Below are positions 11,842 through 23,500 of a DNA stretch of 64,000 bases, piece after piece; position 1 is the stretch's first letter; every line of letters starts with the position of its first letter. Location: contig NC_069133.1 in the NCBI RefSeq assembly GCF_026914265.1, positions 10,671,937 to 10,735,936 on the forward strand. Reading direction: 5' to 3'. The stretch comes from Mya arenaria. Lineage: Eukaryota; Mollusca; Bivalvia; Myida; Myidae. Under the pieces are notes generated by a model that saw only the letters and a list, made by a program, of their open reading frames with translations, made no database searches and had not been told where the DNA came from. The position numbers and the translations under genes are program-made.

Positions 11842-12107
11842 ATGGCGAGGTTTAACACCGACATTGGACGATTTGATTACCCAAACTCAGGTTTAAATCG
11901 GCCTGAAGAACTAGGGTGCTTCTCATTAGATATTAACAGAGAATTTCACGATGATACAAGCCAGAGGAAATATTTTATTAAACCTTCAAATTATGATAAT
12001 GTTAGTTTTGATCTGACAAAAGGATACGAGGGAATGGTGAAAAGAGATGAATTTAAGGACGAACAGATCGACCATCTTCTGAAATGGATAAATAACCATG
12101 AGCTGGG
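11842..12107 (+). CDS. DXO-A exon 1
   Basis: Holds the start codon and the N-terminal block RPEELGCFSLDINREF ... FDLTKGYEGMVKRDE. Donor GTAAGT follows GAGCTGGG. It differs from DXO-C exon 1 at about six residues. Confidence 0.92.
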
Positions 12108-15100
12108 GTAAGTGGTTAAGGTTTCTCAGAAACAGAAACTCATAAAGATATAGGTGAGTGGAACAAAATCAATCTGATCCAAATATACGCTTAATTTTAT
12201 GCAGTGGTTGAATTTGTAACGTGCGAGCCAATGAAACACCAACACCAGATAGCCGAGCTTTCTGGCGTAATGAAACTCACATCAACAGATCCCTTCAGGG
12301 AAAAGCAAAGATTGTTGAAGTTCCAACTTACTATGCCTCACAGGACAGCTGAGCTTTCTAGCAAGTGCATAGAAGTGGAGACTATGAACGCATATCCGCC
12401 GCATACAGCGGACCGTTACATTACTTTCCCCTCCAAGAAGACTCGTCCCGAGTCTTGGTCTGGGACTGATCTTATGGGTAAGGCAACTCCGTTCGGCAGT
12501 TGTTATCATCCCACCGCTGCCACCATTTGTAACGTGGGACGGTAAACAAACAAACACCAGCTAGCCGAGCTTTCTGGCGTAATAAAACACCAACAGATCC
12601 TTTCAGGGAAAAGCATGCTCGACTCTGAAGGGGTCCACTGGTCTTTATATACACTAACTTCTCTATTCTCACATAACCCGGGCTTTGCTAATTTGCATAT
12701 TACCAACAAAGTTTACATCCGGTATGAACGTACTTCCGTTTTATACGGAATATTATTATGAACGCACCTCCGCCGCTGTATACCTCTGCCGCCTTCAGGG
12801 GACCGTTACACTTCAAACATCAGGAAAGCAGAGCTTTAAAGATTGTTGAAGTTCCAACTTACTATGCCTCACAGGACAGCTAAGCTTTCTAGCAAGTGCA
12901 TAGAATTGGAGACTATGAACGCACATCCGCCGCATACAGCGTACCATTACATTACTTTCCCCTCCGAGAAGACTCGTTTCGAGTCTTGGTCTGGGACTGA
13001 TCTTATGGGAAAGGCAACTCCGTTCGGCAGTTGTCATCATCCCACCGCTGCCACCATTTGTAACGTGCGACGGTAAACAAACAAACACCAGATAGCCGAG
13101 CTTTCTGGCGTAATAAAACACCAACAGATCCCTTCAGGGAAAAGCATGCTCGACCCTGAAGGGGTCCACTGGTCTTTATATGCACTAACTTCTCTATTCT
13201 CACATAACCCGGGCTTTGCTAATTTGCATATTACCAACAAAGTTTACATCCGGTATGAACGTACTTCCGTTTTATACGGAATATTAATATGAACGCACCT
13301 CCGCCGCTGTAGACCTCTGCCGCCTTCAGGGGACCGTTACACTTCAACCATCAGGAAAGCAGAGCTTTAAAAATTGTTGAAGTTCCAACTTACTATGCCT
13401 CATAGGACAGCTGAGCTTTCTAGCAAGTGCATAGAATTAGAGACTATGAACGCACATCCGCCGCATACAGCAGACCGTTACAAATTCATTTTTTTAACCA
13501 ATGGGATGACAGTGTATTCAAATATTCCACTTTTAAATTCCATATCGACGTATGAATTGGCGTAGTTATAGGTCGAATTAGTAGTATATTAGGCATTCAC
13601 ATGTGCTTTATATTCGTTTCAGAAATATGCAAACCCACTTCATATGCCGCAGGGGTTTGTTGAATCGTTTAATGCGTACCATGTATGCGAAAAAAGATGA
13701 CTGGAAGTTCGCCGTGTCTCTTCACAAAGGTACCTACTACCTTTGTGAATGCCCCACTGACCAGAGCCTGGCAAAAATAAAACATATGATGGGAGAAAAA
13801 GACGACGAGATGTGTGGATGGGGCTACAAGTTTGAGCAATATCTCACCGCAAGTAGGGCATAGTTTTACCAAGTGTGGTAGTCTTAGGTGGGCAGTCATA
13901 TTCAATATACCTTTATTTCTAAAGTTTAGAGTCGAAAGAGATAACAAAGACAAAGTTAGGAATTTTGATGGTTAAGGTCCAATCTCAGAAATTAATATCC
14001 CTGTGGAAACTCGTTATGCCGAAGTCGCCGGGATCTCGATATAAATTGCGAGCTGTCGAAAGATTTATGCATTCGTAATCGGACTTAATGACAAATCTCA
14101 ATCCGCCTTTTAAGTGGTTGAGCATATTCGTCCGTCGTAAAAGATCAGTGTTCATTACCAAATAGTTGGAATCGGTAAAAAAAATCAATATAAAGATAAT
14201 ATCGAGATATCAGAGCTCGAGATAACGATTTTCACTGTTCATGTAAACATACTAGTAAGTTTCAGCTCGATTTTTCTGTCCTCTTATCTGAGTGTCCCTA
14301 AATAAAATGTATGTTATTTATGCATGAAGCTGGCGTCTTGACATTATTTTAGCACACCAAGTAAATACAATATCATTGTCAATTGGAAGAACATTTATCA
14401 TTATATAAATGCTTGGTTTTCTTAATAGAACATTGGACTGATTTTGATAAAGATCTTGGTCAATCATATTAGCATATTAAAATTATTTTAATGTCATAGA
14501 TTTGTTACTTTGCAACATATTTGTGCGTATTGATTTTTTAGCAAGTATTAAAAATAAACACAACAAGTAGAAAACGAAACAATAACCTGGTAACCACTGT
14601 GACACTTTTTACATAATTTTATTTATTGAAGGTACGGCTTAGATCCTTTAATGAAACGGTCCCCAGACGTTTACGTACCATACACATGTATTCACAAACT
14701 TAATTTATTCGTTTTGCAGGTTCCGCAGATTCCGATCCAACTCCAGACCTGCAATATAACAACTGTGAAACCTTCTATACTGTTGTGAAAGCCACGATCG
14801 GCTCCCACACACTAGGTAATTTTGTACATCTAAGTCTTACACTTCTTTTATTCTTCAAGTTGAGTGTGCCATTTCTAGAAATATTGATCGCACGTGGATG
14901 GGTTTCAGTAGCTGTTAATAAGTGTATATAATTACTTAGGTACGTTATAACTAAATACCAAGTACCCGTATGTTATCCAGGAAGCACTCTCTATATTGAA
15001 CATTGACAATACTATTTCAGTCTGATATTGTGTTTCAGTCTGAGTAATGCACATACTTTTTTTGATATTTTGTGAATTCAGTGCAATACCTGCAATCAGA

Positions 15101-18100
15101 AGTAAAAACAAACAACAACATGAATTTTACATATACGAAATAATTTCTGCTGGACTAAAACATGGATTCCTTGTCTGTTCAAATATTTGTTTTAAAATGA
15201 GTTTTCTTCGTTCCCACGAGCATGCAAAATGTCCAAACCTGTTAAAAAATCTGACTGGGAGAACTTGAAATGGGTGTGAAACCAAAATACTTTTTTATGC
15301 TATAACTTTTTTTTCAATTTCGATATCATAGAGTAAACTATTGATAAAAAAGTGTTTTCAGTTGCATTAGCTAAATATAGAAGGTGGTAGGTAGAATAAT
15401 AGTTTTGGAACAACGGATTTGCCCACATTGCAATGTCCTATCAAACGATTTTCATTTTTTAATTGGATGCAGCCTATATACAAATATTAGATCTAATTAT
15501 ATTCTACGCGTTTATCGTACTCATCCAAATTTATGTATAATCATAGAACCGTTGAATACAGAAATTATTGGTCTGTTAAAGAAAATTTTATTTTCGAGCA
15601 TAAATAGTTTTAATTACTTTCAAAATGCTTTTACGTAATATTTTTTTCTGAAAAAGTGTTTAAACATTCGCTTTTATATTTGTTACTGAAAAGATTTTGA
15701 CTAGTCATAAACTTATATAAACCGCAGAGCAAATGTTTGATAATGAAAAATGATCATGGGCTATCATACTATTAGCGTACTTCACTAATGTGTGGAAATA
15801 AACTTGTTTTCTGTTCATATTAACGGTATGGGTTTAATACTAATTTACATTATAATGGAATGTTTTCTGTTCGAATATAAGCTTCTAATCTGAAAATAGT
15901 GGCATGTTTTTATCAGTGAAATATCTTATTCGTTCCAGTGTATTCGGGTGAGGTCGATGCTGTTAGTACAGATGAACCTTTTGGAGAACATTATGTTGAG
16001 TTCAAAACTATCACACATTCCGCGTTGCAGAGAAACAGTTTCAAAAGGTATTACCTGATTGCCAACTGTTCGAACAGCGATTATAAGTATCTTCCATGGC
16101 CAAGAGTGTAAGATCTCGAACCGAGCGTAGGGTGTTTTGCGGAAACGAGGTTTACCTATCTTAAACGAGCGGCTATGGTAGATGCTTTTGCTCCCACCTC
16201 AGTTAAAAAAAATAAGTAAAAATGTTTTTTTTTTGCTGGAACTCTTTTGTGCTTAGTAAAATAATTGCGTATGGATATGCGATAATTCATGCTTGTCATG
16301 GATATGCGCGCAGTGATTCAGATTATGTTTTAAGTGGAATCGGATTTTAAATAGTTCTAAGAAGAGTAAAGAATTATTTTTTAAAAGGTGCGTGAAAATT
16401 GTTTTATGGTGACATTTGAAGTGAGAAATAATTAATTAGCGTTTTAAATATTGCCACAAGACAAGGTTTCCATGATGCTACAGACGACAGTCTTCAACAA
16501 GGGAGGTAATTACAATGTGGTGACCATTAAAAAGGAGTTCCATACGGGCATTTTATCTTCGCCCATGGGCAAGATAAGAATTTCTAGCATGGTAAAATTA
16601 TTGGATCTACTTATCTGAGGTGGGAGAAATCTGTATCTTATTATCTCAACTACTGAGTGTGTAATGAAAGAGGGAACATTCGAGGGAACAAACTACCCTC
16701 TTTGTCTGACACTTTCAGTCATGGTTTAATTAAAACGTTTCATTGACATAATTGTCAATACCACTAGCAACGGCTTATGCCATTTTCTGATTTCAAGTAT
16801 TGGCCAATCCTCAACTCAGCTATTGCAACTTGTCATGATCATTTGTGTAGCATCTCCGGTAAATCAATTTGATAAGGCAACCATGTGTAAATTAAAATTT
16901 AGCCGTTATTTTCGTAACAAAATAGAAAGTTGGCGATTGTAATCTTTTTTTTATAGATGTTCGGTTTTCAGAACTACTTTAAATGATAATTAGACATATG
17001 TTTGGCTATCCTATTTGCGGAGGCATGAGCATGAACACTAAAATGTTGAAAGAGCCCGAAGGATCTGAAAATTAACAAGTATTCGAACACATACGTTGTA
17101 TCAAATAAGCAGTTTCTAGTTCATTGTTTGTTCATATTCAATTGATATCAATTGAACTTAAGAATATCTCGTAGTCGTTCGTTCTCGAGGTTGGAGAGCA
17201 GAATATCTGACAGACACAATGTACCTTATTTTCGAGCGTATAGTGTTGTGTTTCTCGTTTACTGTGTTAAACATTGACCGAGCCTTTTTAAGTAGTCATT
17301 TGCATTCGCTGAGCTAGTTTCTATCGTAATTTATACTGGTACAAGCTCCTGAAGTGGTGGACACAGAGTATTTTTGTGAGTTAGCCTCTGTAGTTTAAAT
17401 AAAAGCTCGTGAAGTGGTGGTCATAGATTATCAGTGTGTTTTCGCCTCTGTAGTTTCAGTACAAGCCCCTAAAGTGGTGGACACAGATTATTGGTGTTAG
17501 TTCGCCTCTGAAGTTTCATTTCAAGCTCCTAAAGTGGTGGACACAGATTATTAATGTGAGCTCGCCTCTGTAGTTTCAGTTAAAGCTCCTGAAGTGGTGA
17601 ACACAGATAATTGGTGTGAGTTCGCCTCTGTAGTTTCAGTTAAAGCTCTTGAAGTGGTAGACACAGATAATTGGTGTGAGTTCGCCTTTGTAGTTTCAGT
17701 TCAAGCTCCTGAAGTGGTGGACACAGATAATTGGTGTGAGTTCGCCTCTGTAGTTTCAGTTTAAGTTCCTGAAGTGGTGGACACAGATAATTGGTGTGAG
17801 TTCGCCTCTGTAGTTTTAGTTTAAGCTCCTAAACTGGTGGACACAGATTATTAGTGTGAGTTCGCCTCTGTAGTTTCAATTCAAGGGGTGGACACAGATT
17901 ATTGGTGTGAGTTAAACTTTTTTGTTTCAGTGCAAGCTCCTGAAGTTGTGGACACAGTTTATTGGTGTGAGTTCGCCTCTTTAGTTTCAGTAGAAGCTCG
18001 TAAAGTGGTGGACACAGATTATTAGTGTGAGTTCGCCTCTGTTGTTTCAGTTAAAGCTCCTGAAGTCGTGGACACAGATAATTGGTGTGAGTTCGCCTTT

Positions 18101-21100
18101 TTTTGTTTCAGTTCAAGCTCCTGATGTAGAAGACACAGATTATTGGTGTGAGTTCGCCTCTTTTGTTTCAGTTCAAGCTCCTGAAGTTGTAGACACAGTT
18201 TATTGGTGTGAGTTTGCCTCTTTTGTTTTAGTTCAAGCTCTTGAAGTGGTGGACACAGATTATTAGTGTGAGTTTGCCTCTATAGTTTCAGTTAAAGCTT
18301 TTGAAGTGGTGGACACAGAATATTAGTGTTAGTTCGTCTCTTTTGTTTCAGTTCAACCTCCTGAAGTTGTGGACACAGTTTATTGGTGTGAGTTCGCCTC
18401 TTTAGTTTCAGTTCAAGCTACTGAAGGTGTGGACACAGTTTATTGGTGTGAGTTCGCCTCTTTAGTTTCAGTTCAAGCTCCTAAAGTGGTGGACACAGAT
18501 TATAAGTGTGAGTTCGCCTCTGTTGTTTCAATTATAATATTTACAGGTACACGCACCTGAAGTGGTGGACAAAGTGTATTTTTGTGAGTCCGTCTCTGTA
18601 GTTTTCATTGTATTATTTTCAGGTACAAACTCTGAAATTGGTGGACACAGAGTGTTCTTGTTGGTGTTCCCGAGATTGTTTGTGGGCTCCGTGATGATGC
18701 TGGTATTGTTACCAAGCTACAAACATACACCACTCAAGATTTACCAACAATGGCCAGTGTAAGGCATATTTTGTATATTTTTATTAAGTATAATTTATTA
18801 AATAAATGTATTTAAATATCTATTTAACAAATGTTAATTGGAATGACTCACGAAATGTGAATGATTCTCGTTCGCCTTTATTTAAAAAATCGTGCTATAT
18901 AAAAACAATTGTGAAACTAGCTATGGCAACATATATTAATCACTCTCGTTGGCACGATGTTTGAAATGATATTTTACACTTTGATAAATTCGAGTTATTT
19001 TACTTATGCAAAAGCAACTTACTCACTTAAAAAAGAAGTTCTAAATCAAAGTGTTAACATTATTCTCTTTTCAAAAACGTTAATAACCCTTTAGGGGATA
19101 GAGAATTATTATCACATTTCTAAATACATAATAAAAAAAGCTGTAATTTAAATGGTATGAAATTGAAACATGATTTTTGTTCGAAATTCACACACAAACG
19201 TTTTTGCCCAAAAGACCCTAAATCGCACTCCTACTTGTAAAACAACTGTGTAAAAGCACGTCAGTTACCGGCATTTTGGTAAATGATTCATGTTCTTATA
19301 ATTCTCAATCTTACACAATCTTACAGAGACTAAGTCTGGTTGACCTTTATTTTGAGTCGAATATTCAAATATTCTATCAAACGTTTGGTATTCGAATGTC
19401 AAAATCGATATTCGAATATTCGAAAAAAAAGTTAAATAAAGAGAATAAAAAAAACTTTTACCTACAACACTGTTGTTGTTTATAAAGTTTGTTTGTCTTG
19501 TTTTTTAAAACGATTGGCCCCTTATGCCAGAGGTGTGAATGTGATAACAATACACAAAACACGCGTCATACTACTTTTACAATAACTGGCTAGAATTCGG
19601 GTTTAACACCAATGTGTTATCATGGCTGCAAATTAAGCTGTGCAACATAGCTCAAATCGCCGTGATGATATGAATGCCATGTGCTACATATATGTTGTTA
19701 CAGATATGTGCTTTAAACAGTCTTCCATGTTTCGACACAATGTCCGTGCTTTGAAATGTAAATGAATAGTATAGCGTTTTAGGATATATTTCCTCTATTG
19801 TTGTACAAAACATGAGTCAAATCCGCATATATTTTCGTTTTATTATTTTACTAGTACCCGAGTTGGTTTGGGTTTTCCATTGTAATACTCAATTTAGAGG
19901 CCAATCTCAGAACGAGGCTGATCATCCTACGGAAAACGCTTTTGACTGAGAATCCATCTAAATTCACATTGTTTACAAATATAATGGCAGCGGAATTGAA
20001 ATTATTATATTTTGTTGTTTGTTTGTTTATAATGTATTGTGTTTTTTTTCTTTCTGAATATGTATAATTTTAAAGGCTTAGTTAGGGTATTCAGGATCCT
20101 CTTCGCGTACTGGCTACGACAAAGTAGTGTAAACATTTCCCGGCTATTACTTAAGCGAATAATAATAGTAGTTTACTACATCTTCTAAAATATGTATTTC
20201 GGTAATCAAATATTCGAATATCAATTTTGCCATTCGTTTACATCCCTAATTTTGACCATCCAAGCCATGTCATATGCCCGTTGACATGGATGTTATTAGG
20301 CTTTTAACTTTGTGTCCCTTAAATTTTTGACAACTAGGAGTGTCCATGTGGTTTCATCCATCCCATACTGAATGTACTTTGACATGGAGGTTGTTAGGTA
20401 TGGGACTGAATCAAACTGAAATAAATGAACAGAAAATTTTCAAAATCCTCAACTGCCAATGGTAAACACAAAAATCACCGAATCATTCTGACATGTACTG
20501 TCTGTAGATAACCAACTTTGAACTCTATCATATACAATAAGGACAAAGTGATCAAAGCGAAGCAATTTATGACATCTTGTAAGTTTAGTTGTTAGCGATA
20601 AAGCGTAGAAATTATCAATAGGCGATTTTATTAGCTGGGAATGTATGTTATAAACATAACTGTATTTCAGGACATTCCTGCTCCATGGAAGCCATATGTT
20701 TGCTTCAACTTCCTTGACAAGCTCCTTGACTTCATCAAATCTAATGTGACGATAGATGATCCAAGGTTTGTTAATTAAAATAATTTGTATTAAAGGTATT
20801 TGTTTCACATTGAAACTGAACAACTTGATTATAGTATGCCTATTTTAATTAAGCAAAGACACGGAGTTTAATCGAAAATGTAACATTCTTTTGAAACTGT
20901 CAACAACCAAAGGGATAAAGGTTTAAACTAGATTTCTCAAGATTAAATCAAATCAGATATCCATCAAAATGAATTGTTAAAAAATACTTGTATTTCTTGT
21001 ATTGTAAACCAGGCTCGTTCACCTGCTTGAGTTTTCAGGCAGGGATGCGACTTGTAACCGGCTTCCAAGGGACTCCGAATACGCTTTCCTGCATAAATGG

Positions 21101-21115
21101 TATACTCACAATTAG
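11842..21115 (+). CDS. DXO/RAI1-family decapping exoribonuclease, copy A
   Basis: Seven exons: 11842-12107, 13623-13852, 14720-14815, 15939-16047, 18623-18758, 20671-20765 and 21013-21115. All have GT-AG borders and compatible phases, giving 1035 nt (344 codons plus stop), close to but shorter than human DXO (396 aa). DXO enzymes remove non-canonical or incomplete 5' caps, including NAD caps, and degrade the RNA 5'-3' with a two-metal centre. Visible family motifs are ELGCFSLD, FDLTKGYEG, GYKFEQY (exon 2), SGEVDAV and YVEFKT (exon 4), and KWWTQS (exon 5); the Glu, Glu-x-Asp, Glu and Gln used for catalysis in the family are all present. The end DDPRLVHL...YAFLHKWY matches the family C-terminus. 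One lesion is seen: TGA at 18633-18635 near the start of exon 5, where the repeat consensus reads CTCCTGAAG (LLK). It is either a recent pseudogene or a sequence error in repeat-rich DNA. ATG context is TCAAAATGG. Confidence 0.9.
12215..13482. mobile_element. 531-bp tandem repeat element in DXO-A intron 1
   Basis: About 2.4 copies of a 531-bp unit; GTTGAAGTTCCAACTTACTA recurs at about 12315, 12846 and 13377. The outer ends are TGTAACG and CGTTACA, with AATT on both sides (12211-12214 and 13483-13486) as a likely 4-bp target duplication. DXO-C intron 1 is an empty site. TG...CA ends and a TATA-like motif (CTTTATATA) would fit LTR-type remnants in tandem; a non-autonomous DNA element is the alternative. 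No protein-coding part is present. It is younger than the A/C duplication. Confidence 0.6.
13623..13852 (+). CDS. DXO-A exon 2
   Basis: 230 nt encoding FICRRGLLNRLM, then KFAVSLHKGTYYLCEC and MCGWGYKFEQYLTA. GYKFE is the family motif whose Glu binds metal in characterised DXO proteins. The acceptor is TTTCAG and the donor GTAGGG. Confidence 0.92.
14720..14815 (+). CDS. DXO-A exon 3
   Basis: 96 nt, SSADSDPTPDLQYNNC ... ATIGSHTL. The acceptor is TTTTGCAG and the donor GTAATT. It corresponds to the RLGSHPLL region of human DXO just before the GEVD motif. Confidence 0.9.
15384..15645 (+). mobile_element. LINE 3' fragment in DXO-A intron 3
   Basis: Reads RICPHCNVLSNDFHFLIGCS, the C-x2-C...H...C tail typical of CR1/Jockey-group LINE ORF2 proteins, followed by about 55 more codons. 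Unit C holds a longer piece of the same element at 60780-61560, so the insertion predates the duplication and A lost its reverse-transcriptase part. Confidence 0.75.
15939..16047 (+). CDS. DXO-A exon 4 (catalytic)
   Basis: 109 nt, VYSGEVDAVSTDEPFGEHYV then EFKTITHSALQRNSFKR. It contains the E-x-D pair and the E-F-K motif of the active site. The acceptor is TTCCAG and the donor GTATTA. Confidence 0.92.
16080..16650. mobile_element. Dispersed repeat (about 570 bp), copy 1, in DXO-A intron 4
   Basis: Aligned with 36952-37445 over most of its length; shared blocks include ATGCGCGCAGTGATTCAGAT and ACAGACGACAGTCTTCAACA. Internal inverted segments (CTCCCACCTCAG / CTGAGGTGGGAG) suggest a DNA-type element. 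DXO-C intron 4 lacks it. No ORF. Confidence 0.7.
16651..17334. other. DXO-A intron 4, shared part
   Basis: No feature beyond alignment with 62050-63087 of unit C (for example CCCTCTTTGTCTGACACTTT). Confidence 0.6.
17335..18622 (+). repeat. 60-bp splice-acceptor minisatellite, DXO-A intron 4
   Basis: About 21 tandem units. The 60-bp unit comprises a pyrimidine/TTTCAG tract, then the first codons of DXO exon 5 (AAGCTCCTGAAGTGGTGGAC, coding KLLKWW), then a donor-like GTGAGT. The two units nearest exon 5 are longer (about 78 bp) and retain TTTACAG|GTAC, the true exon border. The array is thus an amplified intron-exon junction. The 60-bp period keeps reading frame, and most units carry TAG in the DXO frame. 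Homologue: 63088-64000. Confidence 0.92.
18623..18758 (+). CDS. DXO-A exon 5, with in-frame TGA
   Basis: 136 nt after TATTTTCAG: YKL*NWWTQSVLVGVPEIVC and onward to LPTMAS, followed by donor GTAAGG. The expected LLKWWTQS is broken by TGA at 18633-18635 and an adjacent K-to-N change. The affected codons are exactly those shared with the 60-bp array upstream. Confidence 0.85.
18759..20670. other. DXO-A intron 5
   Basis: 1.9 kb, no exon recognised. Segments with ATTCGAATATTCGAA at about 19360-19430 and an inverted relative ending TCGTTTACATCCCTAA at about 20250 resemble ends of hAT-type elements, but I could not define the boundaries. Confidence 0.45.
20671..20765 (+). CDS. DXO-A exon 6
   Basis: 95 nt, DIPAPWKPYVCFNFLDKLLD then FIKSNVTIDDPR. 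It matches WNPSVCMNF ... VVQDDPR of human DXO. The acceptor is TATTTCAG and the donor is GTTTGT. Confidence 0.9.
21013..21115 (+). CDS. DXO-A exon 7 (terminal)
   Basis: 103 nt after AAACCAG: LVHLLEFSGRDATCNRLPRD then SEYAFLHKWYTHN and TAG at 21113-21115. An AATAAA hexamer lies at about 21229, in a plausible place for polyadenylation. Confidence 0.88.
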
Positions 21116-21383
21116 CCTGGAGGATGTAGATGCTTGACTCTAATCCAGATCAAACCGGTTCGATGCAACGTCATTGACATTATTAGGACAGCTGAACGAT
21201 TGAGACTACTAACACTATGTTATAGACATAATAAAAAGGTGCTTAGACAATTTAAGCACTATTTAACAAAAACGGTTCCACCGTTCCGATGCAGCACTTG
21301 CCTTTGTACACCGTTACAATGTTGCAGGTACCTTTGTTCAGTGTTCGTTTGTTGAACGTCTCTAGTTTGAACAAACCTTATTA

Positions 21384-21735
21384 AAGCTGCACTCTCACAG
21401 ATTGAACGTTTTGACAACTTTTATATTTTTTGTTTTGGAATGAGCCTTTGTTTTTGCGACAATCCATGGAAGGTAGTAATATAAGACTGCTGACAAAAAC
21501 ATAGAACGCAGATTTACTGATAGTATACAAGTTCAAAAAAATGATGATTTATGCCTAATTCTTAAACCGTGAGTAACTATTTAAGCCATAAAACATTAAT
21601 TTTCGAACGGAAATCTGCGATCTTTTGTCAGCAATATAATATCATTGATTTGCAGATTTTTACGCAAAAAATGCTATTTCAAAGACAAACAATAAAAAGT
21701 TGTAAAAATTGTAAATCTGTGAGAGTGCAGCATTA
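21384..21735. mobile_element. Fold-back MITE, copy 2
   Basis: Near-palindromic element starting AGCTGCACTCTCACAGATTG and ending AATCTGTGAGAGTGCAGC, the same family as 9085-9427 and better preserved. It lies about 270 bp past the DXO-A stop codon. Confidence 0.88.
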
Positions 21736-23263
21736 ACATGTTACATTTATGTTTTAAAATAAAACACTGCAAAAATCTATATTTTTAATGCAGCTCAAAT
21801 ACTCAGCGACATTAATTTCTTAATGTTTGATACTTTCCCTCTCTATCCTCCTTTATAAATCATGGTCCAAAGTGTCCCAGTCATTCATTGCCGCCTGCTT
21901 CATTGCGTCAATGCTCGTAATGGTTTTGTCTTGTTATTGTTATTCGTTATTAATTCCCAAATTTCTCTATTGACTGATTTACCCCAACATAACTGTCACC
22001 CTTTTGTCAGTAAACCACGATTGTGTATACATGACAGGTTTAAATTCCTGCTGCGAAACCCAGTCATCACAGTAAAACACATTGGTTGTTGGTATCAGAC
22101 GTTCATGTATACCGCTTATCAAGTCAGAACAGTGCTAAAGCTCCCCGTACCTTATCCCTAACAACACATGGATCTCATTACTGCGTTTAAGACGCTGGTA
22201 AAGAGCAAGAGCCTTTTCCTTGGTCCAAATAGCCTTAAAAGTGGATATTTGGATACAGACATAATGGGTTTCCAACAGAAAATATGACATTATTCCAGTC
22301 ATACTATCTGCACTTAATACATTAACTAGTCTTATGTCCTCTGTGTAAGCTCCAGTTTCACGATAGGCAATGTATATTGAGCTCCTTTCTCCGTTTCGAC
22401 TTATATTGCGTATGTACCTTCTGCTTTGAAAGGTTACTAAACTTTGAACCTTGTCTATTCATCAAATGTCAAGATCTATTCAGGTGTTTTTACTGCCCAC
22501 TATTTGCTGCAGGAATACTAAATGGCAGTGGTAAAGAAAATGTATTTGCTTGCATGTATTCCATCATTCATTTTTATATCACCAAATAATCTTTTTTTAG
22601 TTGCTCTCATTTGGATACCTAGTGTTGGATATTGTCTGCTTCAGTGAAAATCACGGGGATATTACTCTAATATTGAAGAATTATCACCCCTTGCATCAAA
22701 TGATTTTCGATTATGCTTAAATACTTTATAGAAGTGTTGACTGAAGTTTATTTGTTTGTCAAACTATGTATATGCTTCCCTTTATTTTTACCAGCGTGTT
22801 TGTAATAATATAAAACAGCCTTAATGAAAACTTCTATTAGGGACACAAAATATCAACTTAGTATCCGATTACAAATTTATGGTAAACGCTCTTACCGTGA
22901 TAAATTATACATATCGCGTCTAAATTACGACACTCATTTTTGTAATGTAAAACACACCCAATTGTGTTATGTGTGTTTGAATTTTTTTAGGTTTCTATAT
23001 TTTAATATCGTGTTTTTTTATAGTTTTGTGCATATAATAACTCATGCTTTGTTGTGATTGGTTATATTTTCCATTCAAATAAATATATAAAAAAGTTATT
23101 AATATCATAACATGTTTGTGTGATTGTTTATCTTTAAGTTTGTATGTAAGTTTTGAAACACAATACCATTAAATATGTATTATACCGCTGTGTCTAATGA
23201 ATGTTAAGTAATGTGCCGACAAAGATAAATTACTAATAGTATTATTCTTATATTGGTTGAATA
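21736..23263. other. AT-rich intergenic stretch
   Basis: No gene recognised on either strand. Open frames up to 99 codons (21862-22161) have no family features, splice context or conserved partner in the window. Confidence 0.5.
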
Positions 23264-23500
23264 TCATAAATTAGGTTTCATTGCAAACAAACAACGTCTG
23301 AATAGTCTGAATATCAACTGAAATAATAGTTTAGACTTCATTCGCAATGCAAGAGGCCACTCAAACACCAAATCAGGCGTGGACGTGGACCATAGGAGAG
23401 ATGGACTGTTTATGAACGAGTTGGTGTACAATTTGAGAGAGGAGTCGGTTAGCCGTCTCTTAAGTTCATTACTCAGCTTTGTCAGAGGTCTGTCAACGAA
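23264..23500 (-). pseudogene. WVDRGC-type terminal exon remnant, inverted copy
   Basis: The minus strand reads RPLTKLSNELKRRLTDSS, closely related to DPLTKLYDQLKKRLSEST in the last exon at 36506. It continues through AACTCGTTCATAAACAG and a region matching the shared 3' block. An acceptor-like GTTGACAG precedes it, but one base is missing relative to the other copy, so the correct entry frame is lost. Confidence 0.6.

Noticed and set aside
12204-12545. ORFs within the 531-bp units
   Set aside because: They repeat with the unit, differ between units, and contain no known protein feature.
13669-13953. 94-codon minus-strand ORF opposite DXO-A exon 2
   Set aside because: Antisense shadow of a well-supported exon. 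The same shadow occurs at 28949-29173 opposite DXO-B.
17335-18622. CRISPR array
   Set aside because: Units are contiguous with no unique spacers, contain DXO exon sequence, and the context is eukaryotic.
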